Assembly: GCA_039096225.1 (NCBI GenBank)
Contig: JBBPEB010000034.1
Location: 496,001-560,000 of the forward strand
Length of the DNA stretch: 64,000 nt
From: Blastocystis sp. Blastoise
Taxonomy: Eukaryota; Sar; Bigyra; Opalinata; Blastocystidae
Direction: 5' to 3'
Part shown: positions 1 through 14,140 of the stretch, piece after piece
Numbering within the stretch: position 1 is the stretch's first letter
Layout of the letters: every line of letters begins with the position of its first letter
Program-made: the position numbers and the translations under genes
The notes under the pieces: model-generated
Told to the model about the DNA's origin: nothing
Seen by the model: only the letters and a program-made list of their open reading frames with translations
The model's database searches: none

Positions 1-760
1 ATTAATGGAGAAATAACCACGGTTATACCTATTATAAAATAGAACTAGTAATAGATATAGATATATATATATACAGTTATAGAGAATAGTAGGTATTTGA
101 TAAACAAGAGATTTACCACCTCCCGTTGGAGCTATTAATAACTATATATATATGTATATTTATGTATATATATATATATATATTAATAGTAACATATAAT
201 AACATATAATAAGCATATAATAATAATAATAATAATAATATAATAATAATAATATATAATAAGCATATAATAATAATGTATATATACCCCATTATGTCCT
301 TGTATCATTTCATTAATTGCCCATAATTGTCCTTTTTTAAATGTGTGTATATTAAACACATGAGTAGCTATATAGTATACTTTCTTCTTCATATTATCAT
401 CTATACTCATATTCATATTGATGTCTTTCTGTAATTCTATATTATTATCTATAGTATTCTCTATAGTATTATCATCTATAGTAACATCTATATCTATATA
501 TTTATCTTCATATTCTTCTTCATTATCATCAGTCTCCTCAGAATTCCCGCGGTTATATTCATCACTTTCATCAAGAGTAGTTTCACTATCAGAATCATTT
601 ATTGGATAAAACGAATCATCTTCTATTTCTTCCAGATCCCCGTGGGAAGTCTTTGTGTTTTCTGAATTCGTGATAGAATTAGGAATAGTTTTTATTAGAG
701 GAGAAGCATTAGTATTATTATTTAACTCTATTATAGGTGTTGAAGATATATTTGTAGCGA

Positions 761-795
<35 letters not shown>

Positions 796-797
796 TG

Positions 798-885
<88 letters not shown>

Positions 886-3244
886 TTATTATTATTATTA
901 TTATTTAAAGAATTCGATAGGTCATAGTAAACATTCTTTTGAAGTCCTTCTTGGATGGATAATCCCCATGAATATAATCGATTTATAAGCTCTTCTTTCT
1001 TACCTCCAACGGGAATATGATATCGATGTAAGAGACGTTTTAATGCCGCATTCTATATAATAATAAATATATATATAATAATAATAATAAATATAAATAT
1101 AAATAATAAATATAAATAATAAATATAAATTATAAATATAAATAATAAACATAAATTATAAATATAAATTATAAATATAAATTATAAATATAAATTATAA
1201 ATAATTTAAAATATTAAATATAAATATATATAATAAATAATTTAAAAAATTAAATATAAATATAATAATAAATAATTAAAATAATAATAAATACAGTAAG
1301 TAAGTTCCATTGCGTTTTATATATATCTAAAATATTCATTTCTTTTGAATTTTCTTCATTAAATAATTTTGTGACTCCATCTTCTAATTCATCAGCCCAT
1401 TGGAAAAATTGACAACGTCCCTCATTCCAAGCTAACGGACAACAGAAAAATTCACGATTATGATTACGATTATGTTTTTTAACTTTACATAATTTTGCAG
1501 TTAATCCATGAGAACAAACAGGATATGTTGATGATAATGATAGAATAACCGCGGGAGTAGAGATAGATGTTTCTAGAGAGATAATTATATATATGTTCAC
1601 ATATATTATTTTTGAATAAAATAGAAAGAAAAAGAAATTATTGGTGAATATATATATATATATAGAGGAAAAAGAATATGAATATAAATAGTAATAGGTA
1701 TGTTATACGTGTGATAAAATGAATAACTATTAATGAATAATCATAATAATATAGTTCATAATATATATATATATCTAATAGACAGAATATTGATTTTTTA
1801 CATAGATTAATATATAACATTATATATATACTCATTTCTTTAATATGATCAATACATGCTAATATTTGATCACCATCTAATCCTTTACGCATAGGAATAT
1901 TACCGCGGTTATTCGATGAAATTGTATCTTCTTTATTTTGTTCATAGTCACTTGTTTGTGAATAAAAGTTGACTTTTGAGTCTAATGTATTTCTACGTTT
2001 AGATTTATGTTTTGATAATAATTTTCTCTTTAAATTTAATCGAATAAAATTATTAGAAATTAAACCATTTGAAGAAGTTCGAATAGAAGTAGATGCTTTA
2101 AAGAAATAAAAAAATATATTTAAAGAAATAAATAGGTATATAATTAAAAATCAATATATATATTTATAAATCAATATATATATTTATAAATCAATATATA
2201 TATTTATAAATCAATATATATATTTATAAATAAATATATATACCTCTTCTAGAAAGAACACTATTTGGACTTAAAATAAGTTTCTCTAGTTTCTCTGGTG
2301 AGGGACGTGGGGGTGTAGATAATAATGATGAAGAATCAATAGTTTTTATATTCTTATTTATTATATGATCATTAGAAATAAACATTGTATCACTATTAAT
2401 AAGATTATTATTACTAGACTTATTGTTATTATTATCATTAATAACTGAAATAGAATCATGAATAGAAGAATGAACATTTGATTGCATATCCTTTGAAACT
2501 ATAGAATTCCCGTGATTATTATCTGATTCTAGTGGAGATAGAGAGGGTTTTTCTTGATTTTGTGTATTATTTAAGTTTATAGAAGAATCAGGAATATATA
2601 ATCTTTTCTTATATACCGAAATAGATGACGATGAAATTAAATTAGAGTTATTTTGAGATTTATTATTTGAGTTTTTGGATACTACTTCTTCGTAAGTATC
2701 ATAATTCAATATGATTGGTTGTTGAGGTTGTTTCATTTGATTTGATTGGATATTCAAATTTTGGTTTTGAATATCATCTTCCTTATTAACAGTATTATTC
2801 ATATTAATTATATTAGTGTTATTTATATCCTTTTTCTTTTCATAATTATCTTTATTATTATCATTATCATTGATACTCTTATTACTAGTTCTTCTTTTTA
2901 TTATTTTCTCTTTATATAGTGATTTATATTCATTTATCGACATCTCTTCAACATCATCTATATAGGGGATATTATTATAATATATATTAAAAGTAATTTT
3001 ATATATATATATAATAGTAATGACGATATATATAGTAATAAAGATGATATTTATATATATATACCTAAAACACGTTTTTCTTTCTTCTTTTCTTCTTTTA
3101 AGGGTATATAATAGGTCCATGATGGTTGATCTTCAAGAGTATCTCTATCTTTACTATTATTATTATTATTATTATTATTTGAGATATTATTATTATTATT
3201 ATTATTATTATTTGAGATATTATTATTATTATTATTATTTGGGA

Positions 3245-3275
<31 letters not shown>

Positions 3276-4198
3276 TGAGATATTATTATTATCTTTATTA
3301 TTATTATTTGAGATATTATAACTATTATTATTACTATTATTATTTGAGATATTATTACTATCTTTATTATTATTAATATCACTTATAGAATCACTTTTAT
3401 CAGTTACTATAAAATTATAAATAATAATATGAATCTTATAATAATAAACAATAACATATTATATATACCTTTATTTGTATGTTGTATATATATATCAGGA
3501 TTTAATATAGAATCTCTTTCATTATCAATTTGAAAAGAATCATCATTATTTGATAATATATCATCATCTATGATAGCATTAGTAGTAGAAGGTCCAAATG
3601 TAAATCGTCTTGATGTTATAGAAGTTACTTGAGAAATTGAATGATTGAAAAGAGGTAATGATTTTCTATGAAGAAGAGGAGATGTCATAGATTGTTTTGA
3701 TGTCTGAAATTTTGTATCATCCTTTATAGAATAAAAATAAAGACTTTAGGTCAATATATATATATATGTAAATATACATCTTGAGAGAAAGAAGATCCGA
3801 AAGATGTCCGAGATTGTAATGACTTTATATAGTAGATAACTTTATTTTAAAATATAGATACTTTTCGTCTTGTTGGAAGCGTATTGATTTGAATATTTGT
3901 TTTAAATATACTTCCCGCGTCGATATGTTTTAGAGAACTATATTCAGATTATAAATAGATTGCTTAAAAAGTTACGTAATAGGTCTCTGAACACCATCAA
4001 CGGTTCGTATATCAGGAATCAAGTTTTGATTTGGAGAGATTTCTCTATAAGATATTAAAACAATTCCAATACTAATATACTCAATGGTTTTGATATCAGA
4101 TAAGGCATTTGAAAGTCTCTTTTTTGGTTCTTTCTTTTGTTTCGACGGCCTATGAATAAATGGCGTGAAATAATTTCAAATATATACCAGCTTTGCAT
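1..4198 (-). CDS. RecQ-family DNA helicase with GRF zinc finger and SAP-like domain (5' part, runs off left edge)
   Basis: Read on the minus strand from ATG at 4198 (MQSWPSK..., with an in-frame stop just upstream). A basic, Ser/Asn-rich N-terminal region with poly-N tracts (3150-3380) comes first. Next is a GRF-type zinc finger (1600-1390: C-S-H-G...C, then C-C-P, then G-R-C-Q-F-F-Q-W-A-D). A SAP-like helix pair follows (about 1050-950, LKRLLHRYHIPVGGKKEEL), then a poly-N and acidic linker. The helicase begins at 345-280 (HVFNIHTFKKGQLWAINEM, the RecQ Q-like motif), with Walker A APTGGGKSLVYQIP at 135-100 and motif Ia TVVISPL at 30-1. ATP-dependent 3'-5' unwinding in recombination and repair is the family role. 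Motifs II-VI, RQC and HRDC would lie beyond the edge. At least eight introns, several of pure AT repeat. Confidence 0.85.
13..26. repeat. GC-rich palindromic site, exact
   Basis: ATAACCACGGTTAT. On the minus strand it codes for I-T-V-V-I in helicase motif Ia. Confidence 0.75.
543..556. repeat. GC-rich palindromic site, exact
   Basis: ATTCCCGCGGTTAT. On the minus strand the codons TAT AAC CGC GGG AAT read Y-N-R-G-N in the helicase linker. Confidence 0.75.
762..910 (-). repeat. (ATT)n run, poly-asparagine in the helicase linker
   Basis: About 45 AAT codons on the minus strand with a few CAG, AAA or TAT breaks. It lies between the SAP-like part and the acidic region before the helicase domain. 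Confidence 0.9.
1899..1912. repeat. GC-rich palindromic site, one base off
   Basis: ATTACCGCGGTTAT. Helicase frame reads N-N-R-G-N. Confidence 0.7.
2148..2240. repeat. Four 20-bp tandem repeats in a helicase intron
   Basis: The unit TATATATTTATAAATCAATA and close forms repeat about four times. They form most of the intron between the Ser-rich and basic exons. Confidence 0.85.
2506..2519. repeat. GC-rich palindromic site, exact
   Basis: ATTCCCGTGATTAT. Helicase frame reads N-N-H-G-N. Confidence 0.75.
3150..3382 (-). repeat. Poly-N tracts split by AATATCTC units
   Basis: On the minus strand, AAT runs are broken by ATCTCA or ATCCCA, giving N-runs separated by N-I-S-N or N-I-P-N in the helicase N-terminus. 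The plus-strand ORF reading poly-Tyr here is a shadow. Confidence 0.85.
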
Positions 4199-4419
4199 TT
4201 TCTTGCCTCTTGTTTACGATACAATGGATCTGATTTCAGAAAATAGTATATAGATAATGAAAAAAACAAATCTACAAAGAAAAAAGGAATAATTATGAAA
4301 AAATCATTTTATTGTATTGAAATCATCAATTAAATCATGTTTACATTTATAAAAAGCAACTGTCTTTTATTGTTACGATTCTTCAATTATTTATTGTTCG
4401 AATTTAATAACATAAGAAT
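4199..4419. promoter_or_regulatory. Short divergent intergenic region between helicase and ETFDH
   Basis: About 220 bases separate two divergently transcribed start codons, so both promoters should lie here. The stretch is AT-rich with A-runs toward the helicase. I see no TATA box that can be told apart from background. Confidence 0.4.
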
Positions 4420-5572
4420 ATGTTAAGTCGATCCATACAGTTGCAAAGATATATATGTATTCTATTGATATTGTTCTTGAATATACAGTTTTTTTGTTAG
4501 GTTTACGACGATTTCCTGAATTGTGTCGATCTCTTCAAACAGAGAATACTCTGATTGATTCTATGATATCAAAATCTACTGTTCATGGAGAAAAGATGAA
4601 TTATGATGTTGTGATTATTGGCGTAATTTTAGTATATTATATCATTATTGAGACTGAATAGGGTGGCCCATCAGGATTATCAACAGCAATTAAGTTGAAA
4701 CAAGAAGCTGAACGAATTCAACGAGAAATCAATGTTTGTGTAATAGAAAAGAGTGAACGAATAGGAAGTCATATATTAAGTGGCAATGTGTTTAATTCTA
4801 GATCCTTAGATGAACTTATTCCTAATTGGAAAGATAAAGTAAGTTCATTTCTTATCAATTTTTTTTTATTTATATTTATCATTTACTCTCTCTAAAGAAA
4901 GCTCCTGTAGAATATTTCGTTGAACAAGAACAAGTTTATTATATGACAAAGAAACATTCTTTTAGAATTCCAAAGATCTTACAACCTAATCAATTTGATA
5001 ATAAAGGAAATTATATTATTAGGTAATTATTATTATACTTTTTTTATTATTATTGTTTTAACTCAAATCTATATTGATTCATAAATTGATACTTACTCTT
5101 ATATATATACATATAGTTTAAGTTCATTAACACGTTGGCTTGGTACAGAAGCTGAAGAATTAGGTGTTGATATATTCACGGGAATATCTATTGATCAATT
5201 AGTATTGAATGAGAATAATCAATTATCAGGAGTTTATATGAAGTATATATAAAGCTATAAATATATGTTTTTATTATATATAATATTGAATATTTTTTAT
5301 TAAAATCAATTTATTTCAGTTTATATATTTATATACTTATATATTTAGAGATGATGATGGTCTATATATAGAAGGAAAATATATATGTTTAGCTGAAGGA
5401 GTAAATGGGGTATTTTCTAAGGTATATATACTTATTCATATTATTATTATATATACTTATTATTTATGATTAATATTATGTTTATTATTATTATATATAG
5501 GATATAATATCACATTATAATCTTCGAGATAAAAATAAAAAAGATAAATTTGCTTTAGGAATCAAAGAAGTA

Positions 5573-5608
<36 letters not shown>

Positions 5609-5752
5609 TATGGGAAATAGAGCCATTTTCCCACGGAAAAGTTGATAATTATCTAGGATATCCTATGTTCAGACAATTATCAGATAAAGTGTATATATAT
5701 ATATTTGGATATGTTAAATATATATTTTAGTATATTTATTGTTATATATTGA

Positions 5753-5806
<54 letters not shown>

Positions 5807-7325
5807 TATGGAGGTGGATATATATATTCTTTACCTCCAAATAAATTACTTGTTGGATATGTATATATATATATATATAATTCTTTATTTTATTATTATT
5901 ATTATATATATATAGATGGTAGGTTTAGATTATGAAAATACGTATATATCTCCTTATGAAGAATTTCAACTTTATAAACAACATCCAATTATATCAGAGA
6001 AACTAAAAGGAGGGAAACGAATTGAATTTGGCGCCAAATGTATTACAGAAGGAGGAGTTTATTCTGTATATATTATTATATATTATTATATATATTATAT
6101 ATTTAAAAATGTTATTCTTATTATATATATATAGATGCCTAAACCTATATTTCCAGGAGGATGTTTAGTTGGAGAGAGTGCCCGCCTTGTGGATCCATTT
6201 AAAATAAAAGGCGCGCATTTAGCTATTGAATCAGGGATTTTAGCTGGAAAAGCAATAGCTTCTGTATATATAACTATATATTGATTATTATACTCTATAA
6301 TTTTATATATATATAGGAATTATCTTCAACTTCACCAAATCCTTTATTATCTATATATGAAAATGAATTATATAATAGTACTATATATAAAGAAATGTAT
6401 AGAGGTAAAACGTCAAGACAATTATATACAAAGAATTTCTCATTAGCCGCTTTCTATACAGTATATATATATATTATTATATATATTATTATTATTATTA
6501 TTATTATCAGAGATATTATTATTATTATATATAGGGAACAATAGATCGTATATATGGATGGATATATAATTATATATATAAATATCATAAATTACCTTCT
6601 TCTCTTCCTCCTATATATACACGTGAAGATTGGGAATATACAAAACCTGCCGAGAAATGCACGAATAACCGTGATTATCAAACTTATAATGATGTATATA
6701 TATATATTCTCATTATGTTCTATATATATAGATAAATACATTTTCTCGCTCTTCTTCATTAGCATTATCTTCATTAAAATATGATGAGAATAATTCTACA
6801 CATATTCATATTTATGTATATATATATATATATAATATTCATACTCATTTCTATATACTAGATTAAATATATAAAATATATTCTATATATTATTATATTG
6901 AGTAATTACTTATCATTTATATATATATATATAGGATGATAACAATATAGAGAGTAATTATAATACATATAAAGGAATGGAAGAAAGAATGTGTCCTGCA
7001 GAAGTGTATATATATATATATAAAGTTTTTATTTTATACACATAAATACATATGAATATGCATATATATATATATTAGGCTTTTATTTTTATACATATAT
7101 AATTGTTTATTTTTATTATATCTATTTTATACATATAAATACAAATATATATATATATATAGTTATGAATATCGTAAAGATGAAAGTGATTCAAATATAA
7201 CAACACTATATATACATCCCTCAAACTGTCTTCATTGTCGGACGTGTACCGCCAAAGCTTGTGGCGGGAATATAAAATGGACTATTCCAAAACATGGAAA
7301 TGGACCGAATTATATAGATATGTAA
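4420..7325 (+). CDS. ETFDH: Electron transfer flavoprotein-ubiquinone oxidoreductase, mitochondrial
   Basis: Passes electrons from ETF to ubiquinone in the inner mitochondrial membrane during fatty-acid and branched-chain amino-acid oxidation. MLSRSIQLQRYI... looks like a mitochondrial presequence. The FAD site is DVVIIGGGPSGLSTA, its GGG split by an intron at 4622-4660. Family blocks follow in order: VCVIEKSERIGSHILSG, GNYIIR, LTRWLGTEAEELGV, GLDYENTYISPYEEFQ, GGKRIEFGAK, and FKIKGAHLAIESGILAG. The C-terminal [4Fe-4S] ferredoxin-like segment (7215-7322) has CLHCRTCTAKACGGNIKW and ends GNGPNYIDM, as in the family. About a dozen short introns; the first splits a Cys codon near 4457. Stop TAA at 7323-7325. 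The usual SPGFMNVPKIKG stretch is replaced by a variant keeping KIKG. Confidence 0.95.
5172..5185. repeat. GC-rich palindromic site, exact
   Basis: ATATTCACGGGAAT. ETFDH frame reads I-F-T-G-I, a frame unlike that of most copies. Confidence 0.7.
5761..5804 (+). repeat. (TA)n run in an ETFDH intron
   Basis: About 22 TA units form the 3' half of an intron ending TATAG. A clear example of introns here made of simple repeat. Confidence 0.9.
6665..6678. repeat. GC-rich palindromic site, exact
   Basis: ATAACCGTGATTAT. ETFDH frame reads N-N-R-D-Y. Confidence 0.75.
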
Positions 7326-8281
7326 TTATAAATATATATATTTTTTAAAGAGTCATTTTTATTAATATTCATTCTATATTAGTCTTTATTTTTATACTGA
7401 CGTGTAAAGTTTTTCATGAATATATATATATAAATATAAATATAAATATAAATATATATCGTTTATATCATAGACTATTGTCCATTATATACTGTTTGCT
7501 TTGTCTTATAACAATTCTTGAAAATCTATTTCTCTTTTTTATATATTTGATACTACTGTTAGAAATCGCTAAATAAATATATATATTTATAAATATTAAT
7601 TATAATCAATAAATCTTATTCACATAATTCATTATATATCTAAAGAATTCTTGTTAATAAAAAACAGATTTTTTCATAATTTTATATTTTTTCTACAAAT
7701 CTTCATAAGTAAAACCATTTATTTCTAGTTATCGGTTTATGTATACCAAACAATGAATTTAAATTATTTCCAAGATAAAATTAGAATATAATAAACATAT
7801 AATATTAGTTACTTTCATGAAAATTGAAATAGTTTCTTCAATAAGTGAAATTTAAAGGTACTTAGAATATTTTAAATCTATTTAAACAGAAGAATCAAGC
7901 TCCTTAAATAGTTAAATAAGAAACAAGATTTGATGTGACTATATTCTATATCTTTATATAATCATCGAATGAATTAAAAGAGGGCAACATACAACAACTA
8001 GAATATTGGCATACTGATTATATAAATAATGACAATATGCATGGGGAAAATACAATACAATTCTTTTATGTGTTTCGACACAAAATGATATTTCTGGGGC
8101 AACTTACACTAATTACCGTGGAAATATCCAAAAACCAATATTTTTTTAAATTAAAAAAATAATAATAATTCTTTATAATTTAGAGTAATCTCGCTGTATC
8201 TTAAATCTTTAGTGTAATTTCAATAATTTAAATAGGGATTAGCATATATATATAGAATATTTAGAAGAAAAGATACATGTC
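7326..8281. other. Intergenic region, no gene seen
   Basis: About 950 bases of AT-rich DNA between ETFDH and the surface-protein gene. There is no ORF of note and no RNA gene. The one distinctive element is a copy of the GC-rich palindromic site at 8112-8125. Confidence 0.6.
8112..8125. promoter_or_regulatory. Intergenic copy of the recurrent GC-rich palindromic site
   Basis: ATTACCGTGGAAAT, with core CCGTGG. It lies about 156 bases before the start codon at 8282, in DNA that is otherwise nearly free of G and C. It differs from the model in one position of each half. Outside coding sequence it cannot be explained by codons. Confidence 0.45.
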
Positions 8282-11200
8282 ATGTCACTAGTGAAGATAT
8301 ATCTCGATAAAATGCTTATAATAATGATGTTTTTAATATGTAAGATACATATATATTCATATTTGATAATAAGTTTAGCCATTGGAAAAACTGTTTTGAT
8401 TTGTGATCAATATGAAGTTATAATGGATGAGAGAGAATCTCCATTTCGTATTCACTGCGATTCTGATTCTGAATTACAAGTAGAACCTGTTTTATTAGAT
8501 TCTATTCATCTAATAAATAATACTCTTTTTGGTTATCTTCCAAAAAATATTGAACAAGTTGATTACACTATTTTTGACGATGAAGATCATGCACTTATTT
8601 CAATTGGATGTATGTTTTTTATTATAAATATTCTTTTATGTAGTTTTTTACTTATAATATCATTTTTATTGTATAAATATAATATTTATATAAAAATAAA
8701 TATATATAGATTATACAAATAATAATTATTTTATATCTCGTGATTCATATTATAAAATATTTGAAGGAATTGAAATACCCACTTTATTTTTTGTGTCTTT
8801 GGGATATATTCATGAATATTCTATTATTCCTTCATTACAAAATAATTTACATTTAGAAACTAATAAAGGAATAATAAATGGTATTACTTTATCATTTACA
8901 CAAAATATGCAAATGTATATTGTTCAAGCTATTATGTCTAATAATAATATTCAAATGACAAATTTCAATATTCATTATTTTAGTATATATATATATTATA
9001 TATTTTGTTAATTATTACTTTTATCAAATAATCATATATTATATTTTCAATATACATATATATATTGTTTTTAAATATAGGTCAATCACAACTAAATTCA
9101 AATCACATACATTCATTTTATTATTCTAATAGAATTCCTGTTGGATATAATTATCTTAATAATCATTGGTTACTGTTTCAAAAACCCTCTTCTGCACTTT
9201 ATGAGAATTGTTATTATATAAATAATTATTATATGCAGACATATATATTTGATAATATACTGGAAAACTATTATAATTCGTATATATTTATATTTATGTA
9301 ATATATATATATATATTTATATATATATATCTATTATTTATTATTACATTCATTTATTAATAATATAATAATATAATAATATAAGTATAATAATTTAACA
9401 ATATAATATATAATAATAACATATATATAGTTTAACAAATATTTTATTTACAGTATCATTTGAAGGTTATATAACTGTTTCAAAACCATTTTATTATATA
9501 TTTAATTTGACTACCAATCAGAGCGCATCTTTATATATAAATAATCATTTAATACTCTATAAAAATATAGAAGAAGATATCCATTATGTAGGACCTAAAG
9601 AAATCTATTTATCAGGAACATTACCTTATGTATTAATATATTCAACTTCTTTTATTTCTGTATATCAACATAATATGAATAATTTCAAACAATTTCAGAA
9701 GAATTCAGAGAAAAATCATTCATATAAACAAAATATTACATTATCATTCAATTCTATAAATACTCTTTATTTTGATTCTAAGAATTCTTCCTATTCCCGT
9801 GAATATTTCAATAAATATTTTTCATCATCAGATCCATTAACATTATCATTTTCATGTTCTCCTTCTTTTACAATAAATTTTCTTCATAATTCGATATTAT
9901 TATATAAAAATGAAACTATGATTTCAAATCCATTACAACCGTTAATTATGTTTGATTCTATTTATTTTGCTAAACCTGTATTACCGCGGGGAATATTATA
10001 TAATTTAGGTTGTTTAACAGGTATTCCTAGAGTTACAATTCCAAAAACATTGTTTACTCTTGGTTTTAAATTATATAATACTGTTATTAATGTTACTGTA
10101 GAAATTGAAATTATTGGTATGTAAATATATTATTATTGTTATTATTATTTTAGTAGTTATTATTTTTTTATTATTTATTATTATTATATATATAATATAT
10201 ATTAATTATATATAGATACTGTTCAACAACAGTTAACTGAGTTATACGTTATGTCTTACGATTATAAACCTATAACTCAAATTGTGAATTATATATATAA
10301 TGATACTTCAATATATTATATTCAAGGAAATCATAATTTAACAAATGCTATTATTATTCCCTCTTCTCCATTATCGATAGTATTATTAAAAACAGGTTTT
10401 GAACTAAGTATTAATAATCTTTATGAGATTAAACCGTTTAAGTATATATTAGTTAATTATTATTTTTATTATTATTATTATTATTTTATTTTATAGATTT
10501 TTGTTTTTATTAATAATTATTGTAGAATTATTTATTTATATAATATATATAACTATATATATATAACTATATATATATAGTTATACTATAAGAGGTTGTA
10601 ATGAATATGGATGTATAAATACTTATTTATATGTACATATATATACATGTCAATTTCCAGATATGATGATGATTTCATTTGGTCAATTTTCTATGGGATC
10701 TATATATATTTATCAAGGGTACATATATATATATGTATTCTTTATGTTTTTTTTCTTTGTTTAATTATAAAAAATAATATTTTATATAGAATATTTTTTT
10801 ATTGTTTATATAATATAGATATCATTTTTTTGTTTAACTACAAAAATAATATTTTATTTAAAATAATATTTATTTTCCTCTTATATATATATAGTAATAA
10901 TGATATTCCTATTGATATTGTTACCCCTTCTTCTTATTATACACAGATATGTGTACCTCTTATTGAAACAGATTTATTTTATATTAATTCCGCTGAGTAT
11001 ATGTTATATATATATTATAATTATAATATTATTATATATATATAATATATGTTATCTATATATTATAATTATAATATTATTATATATATATAATATTATA
11101 TATATATATATTATAATTATAATATTATTACATACACTATATATATATAATATATGTTATCTATATATTATAGATCCCTTGAATATTCTACACGTCCTAC

Positions 11201-11353
11201 ATTATTTATGTCTTCAGGATTATTTTTACCAGCAATAAATAATAAAGATACATTTTATACTCAATTACATTTTTATTTAAGTATATATATATATATTTAT
11301 TATTATATATATATTATTATTATATATGTATATATATTGATTATACAAAAAAA

Positions 11354-11392
<39 letters not shown>

Positions 11393-14099
11393 TCAAATAG
11401 ATATAGCTTTTATATATGCAAAACAATCCTTATTTCGTATAGCTAATAATATTCAACAATATATAAATCCATTTATTTTCTTATCTCCCTTTCGTTATAT
11501 ATCTATATATCCTTCTCCTTCTCTTGGTGTATATGTATTACAATATGGAAGTATATTATTTGGAAAATTTTATACTCCTGGTATTACTATATATCATTCT
11601 ATATATACAAATTATCAATGTATTTTTGCAATCTCATTTGTTGTAGATGTTGTTAGTATATATAATATATATTATTACTATACTATTTTCTAATGAATAA
11701 TAATATTCTTATTATATATATATATATATATATAGAATATAATAAAGATGAATCTTTAGATGATATTTATATTAATACACATCTATACCGTGCATCCTTT
11801 TTCCCATGGGAATCTATCTCTATATATACATATAAAGAAAAACAAAATAATTTTACTACTACAACTACTATATATAATTGGACATCTACTGCTCGTGTTG
11901 TTGAAGATACTATTATTATTGAATATATAAATAATAATACAGATATCTATACTAATGACTCTATTACTCCTTCTCCTCTTTATATATATACTGATACTCA
12001 ATTTATTGGAATTATTGAGATTCCCACAAATACTCCTTATTATTCTACTGTAATTCATATTTCTCCCATGTTAAAGAAATATCAAAATTGTATATTATAT
12101 AATACTGTGAATGAACCTTCTTCGAATTGGAATCACGTGTATTTTGATTATTCTGATTGGTCAGAAGTTTCTTTTAATTACCAAGGGAATATGAATGGAA
12201 TAACTAGTTATTTTCGATATACATTTACTATCAATATATTAAATACATTAATAGGTATTGAATATGAATTGTATACACAATTTGGATTTATATTATATAT
12301 TAATGGTCATGAAATTAGAAGAGAAATGTTACCTAAGAATAAAAATATTACTTATTCAACTTATTCTACTAGTTTTTATAATAATAATAATCATGATTAT
12401 ATAGGGTATATATATTTTTTAATTTATTAGTTATTATTATTATAGATTATTATTATATATTATAGTTATTACATTTATTATTATAGATTATTCTTATGTA
12501 TATTATATAGTGGTATATTATCAACCGATTTCTTCACTTATGGAACTAATATATTTGCATATGAAATTCATCGTTTTTTCGGTATAACAAATGTTTATGG
12601 CCCTCTTCAACCCATATCTCAAGTCAAGCCATTTCCTTTTCCTCATAATAATATGTATATGAATAATATAAATAATAATATAAATATGAATAATATGAAT
12701 AATATGAATAATAATATAAATATTATTAATATGAATAATAATATAAATATTATTAATATGAATATGAATAATATGAATATAAATAATAATATAAATAATA
12801 ATATGAATATAAATAATAATATTAAAAAAAATATGAATATTAATAATATAAATGATAATAATCAAATTCAGAGTGATCATTCTATATCAAGATCTACTAT
12901 AAATATTAATGATACTATTCATTTGAATGATTCATATATTCTTAATGATCCATATCCAATACATATATATACAGATATTAGTGCTCATTCTATTAATGGA
13001 AATTGCACATTAAGATCTATATATGGAAATACTGATAATTATGTATATATATATTTATTATTTTCATTTCTATATATTCTTTTGTTTATTTTTTTATAAA
13101 TTTATATATATACTTATATATATATAGACACAACCATTATTTAATATATATAATAAAGATACTTTGAATTATATATATACATCCACTTCTCCTCTTCCTG
13201 TTTATATTAATTATACCTATAATCAATATAAACATGAATATATAAATAAAGTTATTATACAAATACCTTATATAAATAATAATAATGTAAATAAAAATAT
13301 ACAATCTATATCTATTACTGTTCCTGAATATATACAAATACAAGCAAGTAATGATGATGATGATAATAATAATACTAATAATTGGACTACTCTTTATTCT
13401 ATAAATAAAAAAGGATACTTTGAACAACAATTATTTACTTATATATTTTATATTGAACCTTATTCAATAGATTATCGATATTATCGTATTGCTATTTTAT
13501 GTATATATATATTTCTATATTTTTTCATTATTATTAATAACAATATCTATATATATATATAGCTACTAGTGATACTTTATCATCCTCATTTTCAATTTCA
13601 TTCGTTGGCTTTTATTTGTGTCGACGACTCACGTGCCCTACTGAAGGTATTTGGAATTCTATTTCTGTGGGTGAAACACAAATAGCTTCTTGTGATGATT
13701 CTTATAAAGGATATATGTACAGAAAATGTACGGAGACCTATATATCAGATACAATTGGATACATAACATCATGGGAAGATATTGATAGAAGTGGATGCTG
13801 TATATATATATATATATATATATATTATTATGATTATGATTATTATATATCTATAGTGTCTACTTTACCTCCATATTTCGTGAGTTATTTGGATACCACT
13901 ATATGTATACATAATATATTACCTTATTTCTATAATATATATATTAATCCATATATAAAAGAACTCTATATGAATATATTAGAGATTTCTTCAGACAATA
14001 TTATTATTCATCAAATTATTGACTGTTCTATACCGGTATATATATTATTATTAACATATGTATATATTATAATTAACATAGATGTTGTTTATAATATAT

Positions 14100-14140
<41 letters not shown>

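Noticed and set aside
3020-3382. Plus-strand ORF of poly-Tyr and minus-strand ORF of poly-Ile
   Set aside because: They are shadow frames of the Asn-rich helicase exon read in AAT codons on the minus strand.
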